Shown piece by piece: positions 23,508 through 32,160 of a stretch of 64,000 nucleotides of DNA. Source of the stretch: Aeromicrobium sp. Root495 (GTDB taxonomy: Bacteria; Actinomycetota; Actinomycetes; Propionibacteriales; Nocardioidaceae); the NCBI RefSeq assembly GCF_001426755.1, contig NZ_LMFJ01000002.1, forward strand, positions 1 through 64,000. Direction: 5' to 3'. Both the position numbers and the translations under genes were made by a program. Position 1 is the stretch's first letter. Every line of letters starts with the position of its first letter. The notes beneath the pieces were generated by a model. It saw only the letters and a list, made by a program, of their open reading frames with translations. It was not told where the DNA came from and did not search any database.

Positions 23508-25471
23508 CCCTCGGGCGGCTTCCCCGAGTCCAACCAAATCGCCATGGGAATGGATCCGTCTGGTCCGCGCGACTGCCAAGCTATCTCCTTTCCGCTCCGG
23601 CCCGCTCGAAGGTTGACAGCCTTGATCGCGGCAACGAGTCGGGACGCTTCGTCAGCCACTCCTTGCCGAATCAAAATGTGACGATCACCCTGACCCTCCA
23701 GTTCAAGCGTTAGGCGAGTAGCAAACGGACTCCGATACCCGTCATCCCCCCGATCGTCCTCAGCCAGGATCCGGGGTCGCTGAAGCGGCACAAATCTCGC
23801 CAAGTTACCGAGCTCAAGCCCGGCACGTTGCCAGGCGTCGTTCTGCTCGAGCCGCAGCTCGTCGACCGGCTGGTCATTCTTCAAGGCATTTTCGACTCTG
23901 GCGGCGACGTCAAAAAGATTCTGCTCCAGAAGTGTCAGCTTCGCGCTGCGCGCATCGAACTGATCGCTGTTCATGGTTGCGGCTGCCAGGCGAAGGACTT
24001 CAAACTTCTGCCACGACTCGATCAGTGAACCATTTCCGAGTTGCAGCGCTTCCGCCAGCAAGGGGTCGATGTGGCTGGAAACCCTCGCCACACCTGCCGA
24101 GGAGAACACGCGATCGGCGTCAAGAGCGACCGTAAGCCTGTCGAATTCTCCTGTACGGTAGGGGTTCACGGTCTGCAGCTCGAAGAGACGGCGAAGCAAT
24201 CCGTATCGACCTCCCGCGACCGCGGCGATCCCCGCGCTGTAGAACAACGACACACCCGCCACCTGTCGGAGCGTGAGCAACGCCGTTAGGCCGCCACCTC
24301 GGCCATGAGCAGCGAAGCGTTCGAGGTCATCCACCCACCAGCCATCGCTCTGATCGTCGCCCCAGTAAGCGAGAGTTGCGACAAGAGCCGACGCTACCTT
24401 CGACGATTCTAGGATTCTCGCAACCATCGCGTCATAGCCACCGTACTGCGAGTCGCTCTGGTAGTCCGGAAGCCGAAACTCTGGGATCGCGTCCAGAGCG
24501 TCCAGTTCCCGACGCAAAGCGTCATGCAGTCCAATCGCAACGGACTTACCCGCAAGTTCGCGTTTGGCCGTTTCCACCGCAACACCGACCGTCAGGGGAT
24601 GCCTCGATTCGCGGTCACGAATAGCAATCACCGCGTCAGCAATGCGGCCGAAACCACGATCAGCATCGACCCTCAACGTGCGGCCTCGCTTGGCGGCCAT
24701 AAGCTCAACCGCCTCCGACCCTGGCTCCCCCGGCTCGATCCAGCTCAACGTGAATCTATCGGAGAAATGAGACCTCAGCACTTGCCGGAGCGCTGGGTCA
24801 TAGGTCGATGACCAACCAGCCGCCACGAGGCCGTAGTCCTTGAAGACGCTACCGAGGAACTCCAGCATCCTCGGGTCGTACTCGGCCAGTTCTGAAACAG
24901 TGTTGAGCATCGCCGAAGGACTGAGATAGTCGCCGTGCACGTGCACGATGCAGCACCCGATCGTGTGCAGCGGACCGAGCCCGCCAAGGTCGTCGACCGT
25001 TCGCACGATTGTCGGCTCGATCCCCTCGTCGCGAACCGCCCGCTCAAGCAGATGGTCGAAGTTCAAGGTCAAAACGACCCTGACGAACCCGCCTGCGACC
25101 AAGCGCGCAATCGACCGATGCGCCAAGGTGGGCTGCTTGCGTCCGCCCTCCCGCTCCTCCTCGGTCGGCTCGAAGTAGCGCTTGAGCAACCGCTGCCGCT
25201 CGAGCGGCGTACCCGCGACCCGCTCAAGAACAGCTTCATACCTCGCGATCTCGCTAAACTGCTCTTCGTACCAAGCTGCGGGGTCTTCGCCGACGTCCTC
25301 GCCGACCGAGCTCGCAATCCTCCCGATCAGGTCTTCCAGGACTCCCCACGCCGTGGGCACACCACTCGACGCCGACACACCCGCCCCGATCAATAAGGCG
25401 TAGGTACCCGGGCTGGAGACCATGGCGAAGGCCGTGTTGAGCAGCGCGTCATCTAGTTCGTCCCTCGGCAT
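23504..25471 (-). CDS. Sir2-domain protein (putative NAD-consuming defence effector)
   Basis: 655 residues. The N-terminal Sir2 domain (about 20-290) has the NAD-binding LLIGAGVSASSGVPTAW (GAGxSxxSGxPT-type, 26-42), LTLNFDHLLERA (134-145, Asn137 and Asp139) and HVHGDY with the probable catalytic His179. These match Sir2-like effectors of antiphage systems such as Thoeris ThsA or DSR proteins, which deplete NAD+ on infection. The C-terminal 350 residues are helical and unrecognised and probably sense the trigger. No HerA, TIR or prokaryotic Argonaute gene is adjacent. It converges on the unknown 542-aa gene. Confidence 0.85.
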   Translation of the reverse strand: MPRDELDDALLNTAFAMVSSPGTYALLIGAGVSASSGVPTAWGVLEDLIGRIASSVGEDVGEDPAAWYEEQFSEIARYEAVLERVAGTPLERQRLLKRYFEPTEEEREGGRKQPTLAHRSIARLVAGGFVRVVLTLNFDHLLERAVRDEGIEPTIVRTVDDLGGLGPLHTIGCCIVHVHGDYLSPSAMLNTVSELAEYDPRMLEFLGSVFKDYGLVAAGWSSTYDPALRQVLRSHFSDRFTLSWIEPGEPGSEAVELMAAKRGRTLRVDADRGFGRIADAVIAIRDRESRHPLTVGVAVETAKRELAGKSVAIGLHDALRRELDALDAIPEFRLPDYQSDSQYGGYDAMVARILESSKVASALVATLAYWGDDQSDGWWVDDLERFAAHGRGGGLTALLTLRQVAGVSLFYSAGIAAVAGGRYGLLRRLFELQTVNPYRTGEFDRLTVALDADRVFSSAGVARVSSHIDPLLAEALQLGNGSLIESWQKFEVLRLAAATMNSDQFDARSAKLTLLEQNLFDVAARVENALKNDQPVDELRLEQNDAWQRAGLELGNLARFVPLQRPRILAEDDRGDDGYRSPFATRLTLELEGQGDRHILIRQGVADEASRLVAAIKAVNLRAGRSGKEIAWQSRGPDGSIPMAIWLDSGKPPEG

Positions 25472-25679
25472 GCTGTCACGGTATCGACGAGCGCGGCTCC
25501 GCGTACGGAATCACCGCGCTCCTAGATGCCACGTGGCGATGACATCAGTCCGTGCAGGAGACCCATCCGTTCTGACCATGCACATCTCAGGATCTTTCGT
25601 GAAGGACCCAAAGCTGGTACTTACCAGCGCAGAGACCGCCATCTTCCACCACGCGCCTGAACGAACCTGGAATACATCC

Positions 25680-25736
25680 GCTATTACAGAGCGCCGAAAC
25701 GCAGCGACTGCGGAGGAGCAGATGCTGCAATTGCAG
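25680..25736. repeat. direct repeat B, copy 2
   Basis: Second copy of the two-block repeat seen at 19259: GCTATTAC-GAGC-CCGAA at 25680 and the palindrome CTGCAATTGCAG at 25725-25736. It lies about 210 bp upstream of the Sir2 start, while copy 1 lies about 175 bp upstream of the sigma-like gene start. It may mark the edge of an accessory block or be a shared control element. The surrounding 546 bp (25472-26017) hold no other gene I can support. Confidence 0.45.
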
Positions 25737-26017
25737 GCATCCGACTCCGCAAAATTCGGCCCTCCGAGCGCGCCAACTCAGACTCCACGGGCGCGACCGC
25801 CCGGGGAGAGCCATCCCGAACGGCCTCTGACGCCCACCCATCATCTGAGGTTAATCGGAAGGCGCTGTGGTCCACGCTACCGACATCTAGCGAATTCGAC
25901 TCAGCAGAGACTAGCGGAGGGCTCAGGCTGGCATGTTCAGAGCCTTCTTCGCCGTTGCGTAGTTCCTGAGCCCGGCGAATAACGTGATGGTGGAGCAGGA
26001 CTTCCGCGGCCGTGCCG

Positions 26018-26257
26018 TCAGCCGAGGTTGATCGAGAAGGGCTCGTCGGCGCTGACCGCTCTCGCATAGTCGACGATCCACTCTTCGGAGAGTGACTCGA
26101 TGCCGATGGCCTCGAATGCACGGGCTGCTGGTGCCACGATCTCCTCGGGGGCACGACCCGCATACTCCCCACGAAGCAACTCGTCGACGCTCTCGACCTC
26201 GGCCGCGATCGTCGTGAACAGCCGGTCAAGGCCGCTCTGGTTGGGTTTGAAGTCCAT
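26018..26257 (-). CDS. small acidic hypothetical protein (79 aa)
   Basis: 79 residues from ATG 26257, acidic and mainly helical, ending in DEPFSINLG. GC3 bias and composition look protein-like. No membrane span, HTH or antitoxin motif is recognised. No clear ribosome binding site precedes the start. It is the last plausible gene before a long low-density region. Confidence 0.5.
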   Translation of the reverse strand: MDFKPNQSGLDRLFTTIAAEVESVDELLRGEYAGRAPEEIVAPAARAFEAIGIESLSEEWIVDYARAVSADEPFSINLG

Positions 26258-26845
26258 GGACGCCAGGCTAGTACGGCCGCAAATCGGACGTGCGGCGAGA
26301 GGGGTTCACTGCCCCCGACTGGAGTCCTTGACCAAGGCAACGCCGACTCGAGCGTAGACCTCGACCTTGCCGAGGTCCTCACCCTGGCCGTTCGATCAGC
26401 AGGCGTCTCGCTGACGCCCAGTCGTCGCACACTACGGATCGAACGGCGTCTTGCGAGCAGGCGAGCAGGCCATCCAACCTTCTTGACTGCCAGGCGTGGT
26501 CGAGTTGCCCGAATCCTGCGAGAGGACTGTTGACCCCCGACGCCGGGTCCCGATGCGCGATGCCGCGGCAATGCATGGGCTCCTTGATTCACCGTCAGGT
26601 ACGACCGAAACCCCGCACGACCTTTGACCGGCATACCGACCGCCGTTGTCGGCGCATTTACGGCCGCCGCCTGAACCATCGCTACCGGCATGACACAGCA
26701 CCAAAGGTGTTCGCCTCATGGGAACCGGTCCGTCGGGCCTAGCACTCTCTGGTCCACTCGGTCGCTTCAATCGCATCGCCCTGAGGCCGTAGAGGAAGTC
26801 GGTCGGACATGCCTAGGATGACCCTCGGCCATGTCACGGTGACCC
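26258..26845. other. gene-free stretch
   Basis: About 590 bp. Long open frames cross it on the minus strand, but their products are low-complexity, arginine-rich shadows. I see no promoter, repeat or RNA gene. Confidence 0.4.
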
Positions 26846-27007
26846 ATGAACTCAACCTACGCCGCCGTCGTGAGGTCTGCGCAGGCGAGCTCTGCTCTTA
26901 AAGATCTCGAAGATCGCGGATATATTTTACTCGACCGGGTGGATGATCATCGCGGGATGACCACATTGCACATGAGGTTCCCTGAGCAGAACGGAACCTC
27001 TCCCTGA
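26846..27007 (+). CDS. small hypothetical protein (53 aa)
   Basis: ATG 26846 to TGA 27005-27007. 53 residues with a helical middle (SSALKDLEDRGYILLDRV) and a charged tail. Codon use is less GC-biased than in core genes. GGTGAC lies a few bases upstream of the ATG as a possible ribosome binding site. It could be a small stand-alone protein or the remnant of a longer gene; no family recognised. Confidence 0.35.
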   Translation: MNSTYAAVVRSAQASSALKDLEDRGYILLDRVDDHRGMTTLHMRFPEQNGTSP

Positions 27008-27367
27008 GCGAACGACACTCAGGCTACGCCTTCACGAGGCAGGCCCTGCGGCCAGGAGCAGAACCGGGGCTGCTTCGCGAGTGAGGCTGCTTCGAAGCGG
27101 CCGGGGCGTTGGCATTTTCCTGAGGCACACCGCAATCGCTGATCGCAGCCCCATGCGTCACCACTCGCCTCACTGCAGTTCGCCCATCCAAACTGCGGCA
27201 CGTCGTGCGCTCTTGAATGGGGCGCCGGCCACTTCTACCGACTGATCTTCGTATATTCGCGAGACGGGACCTAGGTGACCTCCCTATGCTAATCCCGGCT
27301 GACGTTGGTATCTCTCCCAGAACTCCCTCGCCAAGCTACGCGCACACAACTCCCAAGTGTCCGCGCC

Positions 27368-27405
27368 GCAGCGCCCCACCTGGTCCCGAGCCGGTGGGGC
27401 GCTGC
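27368..27405. terminator. orphan perfect 13-bp hairpin
   Basis: GCAGCGCCCCACC pairs perfectly with GGTGGGGCGCTGC around a 12-base loop. No gene ends nearby on either strand. The shape is that of a strong intrinsic terminator lacking a T-run, probably left behind by a lost gene. Confidence 0.45.
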
Positions 27406-27939
27406 CCGTTACGGCTCACGCATGAGAACCGCCGAACGTCCGCATTCACGTCGCTTGCTATCGGGCGTCACCTGCCTGACACGTCGGCCGCTAGCGATCA
27501 GGGCTGTCCCCTGCTGAGCCCTCCTGCACGTGAGCAACCTCGAGGAGTGCTACGGCTCGTAGCGGAATCGACAAAGGAGCGCGGAGCCGAGCAAGACGCG
27601 TACGACCGCGGCCGGCGTCAACCACAGGCCGTGTCGGTTAGGCCTGGGTCGCCCGTGTCACGCCGCCGGCGTCTCCGACCGAGTCTGTGGCATCAGTCCT
27701 GCTGTCGGAATCGGCGCCCGCAGCAACCTTTTTCCGACGAAAACTGGCTTTGCCGAGGGCTCATGGACTCCTTATAGACCATTACTGATGGCCTTGAAAG
27801 GATCTACGCCCGTCTTGGGGTGGCGGCGTTGCCAGGGGTCGTGACCAAAGCGGAGAAAGCCCCAGAGACGCTCGATGTTGAACTTCCCGGGGGCCTGGCG
27901 TCGCTGGAGCATTCCAGACTTTCGCGAATATCTCCTGCG

Positions 27940-27984
27940 GCTAACCAATCCGCCCGCCTGGGAGGAGTGGGGCGGTTGGTTAGC
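27940..27984. repeat. long inverted repeat with one bulged base
   Basis: GCTAACCAATCCGCCC (27940-27955) pairs with GGGCGGTTGGTTAGC (27970-27984) with a single unpaired T and a 14-base loop. No adjacent gene is recognisable. It may be a terminator or a transposon-end relic. Confidence 0.45.
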
Positions 27985-28030
27985 ACCAGCTTAGGGGCTT
28001 CACACGAACGGCGGAACCCCCTATGTCGCA

Positions 28031-28086
28031 CAAGAGCCCACGGTGGGTGGGGGCTCTTGGCGACCGCCTCATGATCGGGGTAGAAC
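28031..28086. repeat. hairpin module, left copy (inverted partner at 31801)
   Basis: A perfect 9-bp hairpin CAAGAGCCC/GGGCTCTTG (28031-28059) is followed after 10 bases by the 17-mer CATGATCGGGGTAGAAC (28070-28086). The same 17-mer, with its own hairpin on the outer side, occurs in reverse orientation at 31801-31855. The two modules bracket 3.8 kb of mostly decayed DNA. Confidence 0.5.
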
Positions 28087-28850
28087 CTCGGCAGTCGCAT
28101 CAGAAACGACACGAACGACTCGCTGTCTTTGGCATGGGCGGCCCGGCTTGTACGGCGGACGCCTGGCCCCCGGAAAATCGCCTGGCATCAAGGGGAACAA
28201 TCCTGGATCAACGGCGTTCGGAGGCTGCGACGGGCGCCACGATCACAACCTCGTCGCACAGCACTACGAACTGCTCCCCCTCGTGCGACCACATAAGGCT
28301 CTCCCTATGCGCCAAAGCGGGGCCTAGGTCCGAGCCAGGGGCGTAAGTGTTCCGTTGACTCCAGGCGTACAGCCGACATCAGGTCGCAAACACCGTGCCC
28401 GGTAACGCGATCAGAATGCCGACCAAGCGAAGGTCGGGCTCGCCCCTGCGTCGACAGCGAATCGTCGTTGTGCAGGCTGGGGGCTTGAAGTAATGGCCGC
28501 ACGCCACCCGGCAGCCCGGCGGTGCGCCCGGGCTTGCGTGCTGGGCCGACCTGCATTGAGCGGGGCGGCACGCTAACCGTTGAGGGGCACTCCAACCCAA
28601 GCCGACAACTCGCTGTTCTCGGAGTTCCTCACAAACTCCTTGGAAGGCGTCGTTTCCCAGCGCGAAAAACGTGTTCCGCGGGTCCTTCGCAAGCTCCGCC
28701 GTACGCGCGACGCCGACAGCAGAATCTCGGACTCATTCCGGCTGGACACCGGCCGGCGAACCTCCTCCCGAGCGCGAGCACCCCGGCCAGGTAGTGTCGT
28801 GCCCGGATCAAGCAGGCGGTCCCCCGCCACCAGGAGTTCAGGACCCTGCC

Positions 28851-29045
28851 GTGCCACCCTCGATCAAGTTCGCTCTCGCGGGCTCCGTCATCAGCGCCAT
28901 CGGCGTCATCTTGTGGCGCCTCTTCGACGAGGACGACGCTGCGGAGCGCGTCCGGCACTACGAACTGCTCGGCGCTGGTTCCACCATGGTCCTAGGGGGA
29001 GCCCTCGTGCTGCTCGGGCTCGCACTGGCCGCCCTCGGACCCTAA
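28851..29045 (+). CDS. small two-TM membrane protein (64 aa)
   Basis: GTG 28851 with AGGA about 7 bases upstream; 64 residues. Two hydrophobic helices (about 5-21 and 41-62) flank a charged loop (WRLFDEDDAAERVRHYE). Regular GC3 bias in a region otherwise lacking it supports a real gene. A protein with the same two-helix layout is encoded at 33510-33722. No family recognised. Confidence 0.55.
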   Translation: MPPSIKFALAGSVISAIGVILWRLFDEDDAAERVRHYELLGAGSTMVLGGALVLLGLALAALGP

Positions 29046-29220
29046 CGGGCAGAAGCGTCTGTGCACTGAATACTTGATCAAGGATATCCCCCTGCCCGGG
29101 TCCGCCAACCGGCCTCGGTCTCGCCGAATCGCGCGCCGACGCTCTCGATTGGCTAGGCACCTTTGGCAGGAAAGACGCCGCGAACTCGCTACAGGTCCAG
29201 AGCGTTGTCGCCACCAGCAC

Positions 29221-29429
29221 TTAGGTCCCGGCCCCGATGACCTCGTCTGCGATCACATGCGTCTTACGGTTCTCCTGCTGGAAGGTGCGCACCAACAGCC
29301 TGAACGCCACGCGTAGTCAAGGCGGTAGCGTTCCATTACGATCCCGATCGGCGCCCCGACACATCCGCGAGTTTCCAAGCCGCTCTTCAACGGAGCAACC
29401 TGTCGCTCGAGGTCTTCATACGGATCCAA
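29221..29429 (-). pseudogene. frameshifted ANTAR-domain gene (relative of the gene at 44527)
   Basis: The minus strand from TTG 29429 encodes a 40-residue segment (LDPYEDLERQVAPLKSGLET and GIVMERYRLDYA) matching the start of the ANTAR protein at 44527-44766. The rest (AFRLLVRTFQQENRK followed by VIADEVIG) is in another frame after a net one-base deletion near 29310, ending at TAA 29221-29223. The two genes share the TTG start and overall length. This is a decayed copy of the same small ANTAR-only regulator. Confidence 0.75.
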
Positions 29430-29552
29430 CGTGGCGCTCTTCCAGAATTCGCCGGTTAGCCGGCTGCGAGTGCCCGCTGAGCGACGAATGAGACTGATCC
29501 TAGTCAGACTCGGCTCAGTTCGGCAGTCCCGGAGCTATTGCGCCACGTCTGC

Positions 29553-29597
29553 TTACGTTTGTCAGCGTCGCGGCCCTCTAGGGTATTTACGTTTGTC
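29553..29597 (+). promoter_or_regulatory. TTACGTTTGTC direct repeats upstream of the MerR-type pseudogene
   Basis: The 11-mer TTACGTTTGTC occurs at 29553-29563 and 29587-29597, 34 bp apart, followed by an AT-rich stretch with TTGTACA. This sits 55-100 bp upstream of the MerR-type gene start. It is a candidate operator/promoter, probably for autoregulation. Confidence 0.35.
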
Positions 29598-29651
29598 TCG
29601 ACTTTGTACATTCCCCTCATTTTCGAAGTTTTCACGCTTACAATTTGAAGA

Positions 29652-30555
29652 ATGTTGCGAGGACAGGGGAAATTTAAAAGGGAGGGGCTCGCGATAGGAG
29701 AAGTGGCTCGCGTGTTGGGAGTTCCGAGTCCGACGTTACGGACGTGGCAGCGCCGGTACGGCTTGGTAACTACGGCCCGAACGCCGGGAGGGCACCGACG
29801 GTACACCGCCGAGGACGTCACACGGCTACGCATCATGATCGAGCTGCTTGAGCGCGGCGTGGGGCCGGCGACGGCTAGCCGTTGGGCAATCGAGGGTTTG
29901 ACCGAGCTTGGCGTCGTAGGCCCGGCCCTGGATCTTACCAATCCAATTCGCTGCCGTCGTTGTGGCGCTCGGTCAGCAGGATGCAGAACTGGTTCGTCAG
30001 TTGTGGTCCTTCGTCGGCATCCACCAATCCGTCGCAGTTGTGTGGGACCAGTACGCCGAGCCGATGAGGTACGCACTCCAGGCTGCGCTTGGACGAGGCG
30101 AACTTGCCGAGTCCGACCTGCAATTGTTACGAAGGACCGTCGGAGAGTCGCTCGATGCCATCGTTTCTTTGCCGCCCAGACGGACGCTGCCGATCCTTCT
30201 GGCCCCTGTCGACTCTACGGGGGACTCGTTGCATCTCCTAGCGCTCCAAGCGGCCTTCGGCGAGCGAGGCCTCGGGGTCAACCGCGCACGTCGACTGACG
30301 CCTGATTCTCTAGCCGCAATGATCAATCGCGGCAGGCCCCGCGCGATCTACCTGCTGGCTGGCACCAACTACGCGCCCGACCCCCGAACACAACTGGTCG
30401 CGAGCATTATGGCTGCCAAGACTACTGTTGTTCTTGGTGGTCCCGGATGGACCGGGACCGCTATCCCACGGGCCCGCCATACCGCCGACATGGCGACGGC
30501 GATCGCCGCAATCCTTGCGGCTATTCCAGCATCGGAACGACGTCCCCGGCGTTAG
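29652..30555 (+). pseudogene. MerR-type regulator with B12-binding-like domain, frameshifted
   Basis: The first frame (from ATG 29652) encodes a MerR HTH: LAIGEVARVLGVPSPTLRTW then RRYGL and GGHRRY. The homologous continuation, LGQQDAELVRQLWSFVGIHQ through a cobalamin-binding-like alpha/beta domain ending TTVVLGGPGWTGTAI, is in the next frame to TAG 30553-30555. The switch lies near 29940 and requires one inserted base. An intact protein of the same architecture is encoded at 34060-34926. The histidine expected for B12 ligation is not in the usual context, so B12 binding is doubtful. A sequencing error cannot be excluded. Confidence 0.75.
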
Positions 30556-30677
30556 ACGATTTCGCCCTCTGGTTCGGAGACGCTCTCCCGCACTACCCCT
30601 GAGATCGCGGCCCGAAGGGCGTCGAACACGGGGTCGAATGCACACTCCACCTGCAATCGTAACGACAGATCTGTCAT
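30552..30677 (-). CDS. small hypothetical protein (41 aa)
   Basis: ATG 30677 to TAA 30552-30554; 41 residues with a helical FDPVFDALRAAISGVVRESV core and an acidic tail. It converges with, and overlaps by four bases, the end of the MerR-type pseudogene. Composition is protein-like but there is no clear ribosome binding site, so support is modest. Confidence 0.3.
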   Translation of the reverse strand: MTDLSLRLQVECAFDPVFDALRAAISGVVRESVSEPEGEIV

Positions 30678-32160
30678 GTTCCAAGGGTAAACCGGGAGCA
30701 CGTCCAGACGCTCGTCAGGAGACCCTCTGCTGGTGCGCCCCGCGACCGGAGAATGGCCCTGCCGACTTATCCAAGTGCACTGGACCAATGCGTTGAGGCA
30801 TGATGCCGGCTGAGGTGCCACGAGCACCGACAGCCATGAGCCCAGCGCGGCGGCGACATCGGAGCACCCCGATATCGCCGCCGCTTACTTGCTCCCCAAT
30901 GTGTGAGGTAAATATAGACGTCAGCACAAGCTAACTGCCTGGTCTGACAGATCAGGTACTACCTTCCTCATGCTGGAAGCACCCAACTCCCCAAATGGAG
31001 CGGCTGCCAGCAACGCTGGGCTCGATCGAAGTCAGGCCGGCGCCACCGACTAGTGACGAGGGATCCCCGGTCTACCTTGTTAACCCAGTCGCGCTTCCCG
31101 GGCCTATCGATACCGCGCCAGGGATCAATCGTCCGCCGCCGAGCCGTTCTCGAGCCGGCATTCGTATCCGTCGGAGCCGTGCGCGCCGCTCGGCCTCGCC
31201 GATGAAGGCTCCGCCGGAGACGAAGGCGTCGCGCTGGCCGGCGCCAACCCGTTTCTACCGCGAGTCTCCTCGACCAATCCTCGCGCTCATGATCGACGGA
31301 CCGAGGCTCGAGGCCGAGGTGGTGCGCGAGTCCGCCGACGCCGCGCCGCCCGCGGGTCCGCGGGCGTGAGCGGCGGCGTGCTGCCCTCCTGCTCGGATCG
31401 GTCAATAGCGACGCCGTGACGTCGGTCCAGCAGGTCCGCTGCTCAGCGAGATCGGAGCCGACTGCCCAGGATCGGCACCGTTCGCTTCGTGATCGTCCTG
31501 CTTGTCTGTGGTTTCCTGTGACTTCCCTCCTGATCGGACCTTCGCAGGAGCGCCATCGCCGTTACCCGTAGCTGCCGGGAGGCGTCGGCGTGGGTACCGG
31601 TGATCGGTAGCTGAACTCTGACGAATTTTGGGGAGCAATGCCACAACGGCCTGAGGCTGGGCCTCGGCCGTTGTTGTGCTTCGATCCGTAGGCCTTGTCC
31701 GCCTACCTAATGTTGACACTCTGAGCGGCTACCGGCACGCAACCTATTCGTCACATCCCGCGGCTCCGCGAACTTCAAGTATGTTCGAGTCAGTCGCCAC
31801 GTTCTACCCCGATCATGGGCGGCCGCCAGAAGCCTCGACGACCTCGGGGCTTCTGCCGCGTTAGGTCCCAGTAGTCCCAGACCTTTGTGTCGCGGGCCGC
31901 GCCGAGGGAGTCATCCGGAGCCGAGACATCTCCGGCAATCGAGCTGTGGAACCGTGGGATGAGTACCGCTTCGACATGCGCGGATTTGCAAGGTTCAACG
32001 CGGCCACCCTCGCCGCGCGCGGCTCCCGCGACGTGGCCGAATGGCCGGGCAGACCGTGCCACACTGGCATTACAAATCTTCAGTCTCAAGGCTGCGAAGT
32101 TCTCGGAGGCATTCTGGCGCGGGCTTGCAATTCGCAGTCTTCCTGTCAGAAATGAGCCGC
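30678..32160. other. 1.5-kb gene-free stretch
   Basis: No supportable gene on either strand; open frames are short or low-complexity. It contains the right copy of the hairpin module (31801-31855). The last 100 bp are the upstream region of the second SpoIIE phosphatase. Confidence 0.45.
31801..31855. repeat. hairpin module, right copy (inverted)
   Basis: GTTCTACCCCGATCATG (31801-31817) is the exact reverse complement of 28070-28086. Nine bases further lies the hairpin CAGAAGCC/GGCTTCTG (31827-31855). Order and spacing mirror the left copy, so the pair forms an imperfect inverted repeat of about 56 bp. Confidence 0.5.

Larger units (their letters stand above)
27008..28850. other. 1.8-kb gene-free stretch with strong hairpins
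   Basis: No supportable gene. It contains three strong inverted repeats, listed separately or here: 13-bp perfect stem at 27368-27405, GCTAACCAA-CCGCCC stem at 27940-27984, and the hairpin module at 28031. The remaining sequence has no coherent codon bias and looks like decayed DNA. Confidence 0.5.

Noticed and set aside
10126-25736. CRISPR array
   Set aside because: The repeats are only two-copy and diverged, with no regular spacer pattern and no cas genes.
25684-26691. A 335-codon minus-strand frame
   Set aside because: Arginine/serine-rich without domain motifs; it crosses repeat B and the small 26018-26257 gene and has no start signal.
27217-27777. A 186-codon plus-strand frame
   Set aside because: Proline/arginine-rich with no codon bias, and it contains the 13-bp terminator-like hairpin.
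29652-30305. The first frame of the MerR-type gene read as a complete 217-aa protein
   Set aside because: After about residue 97 it becomes a Cys/Arg-rich shadow while the homologous domain continues in the next frame.
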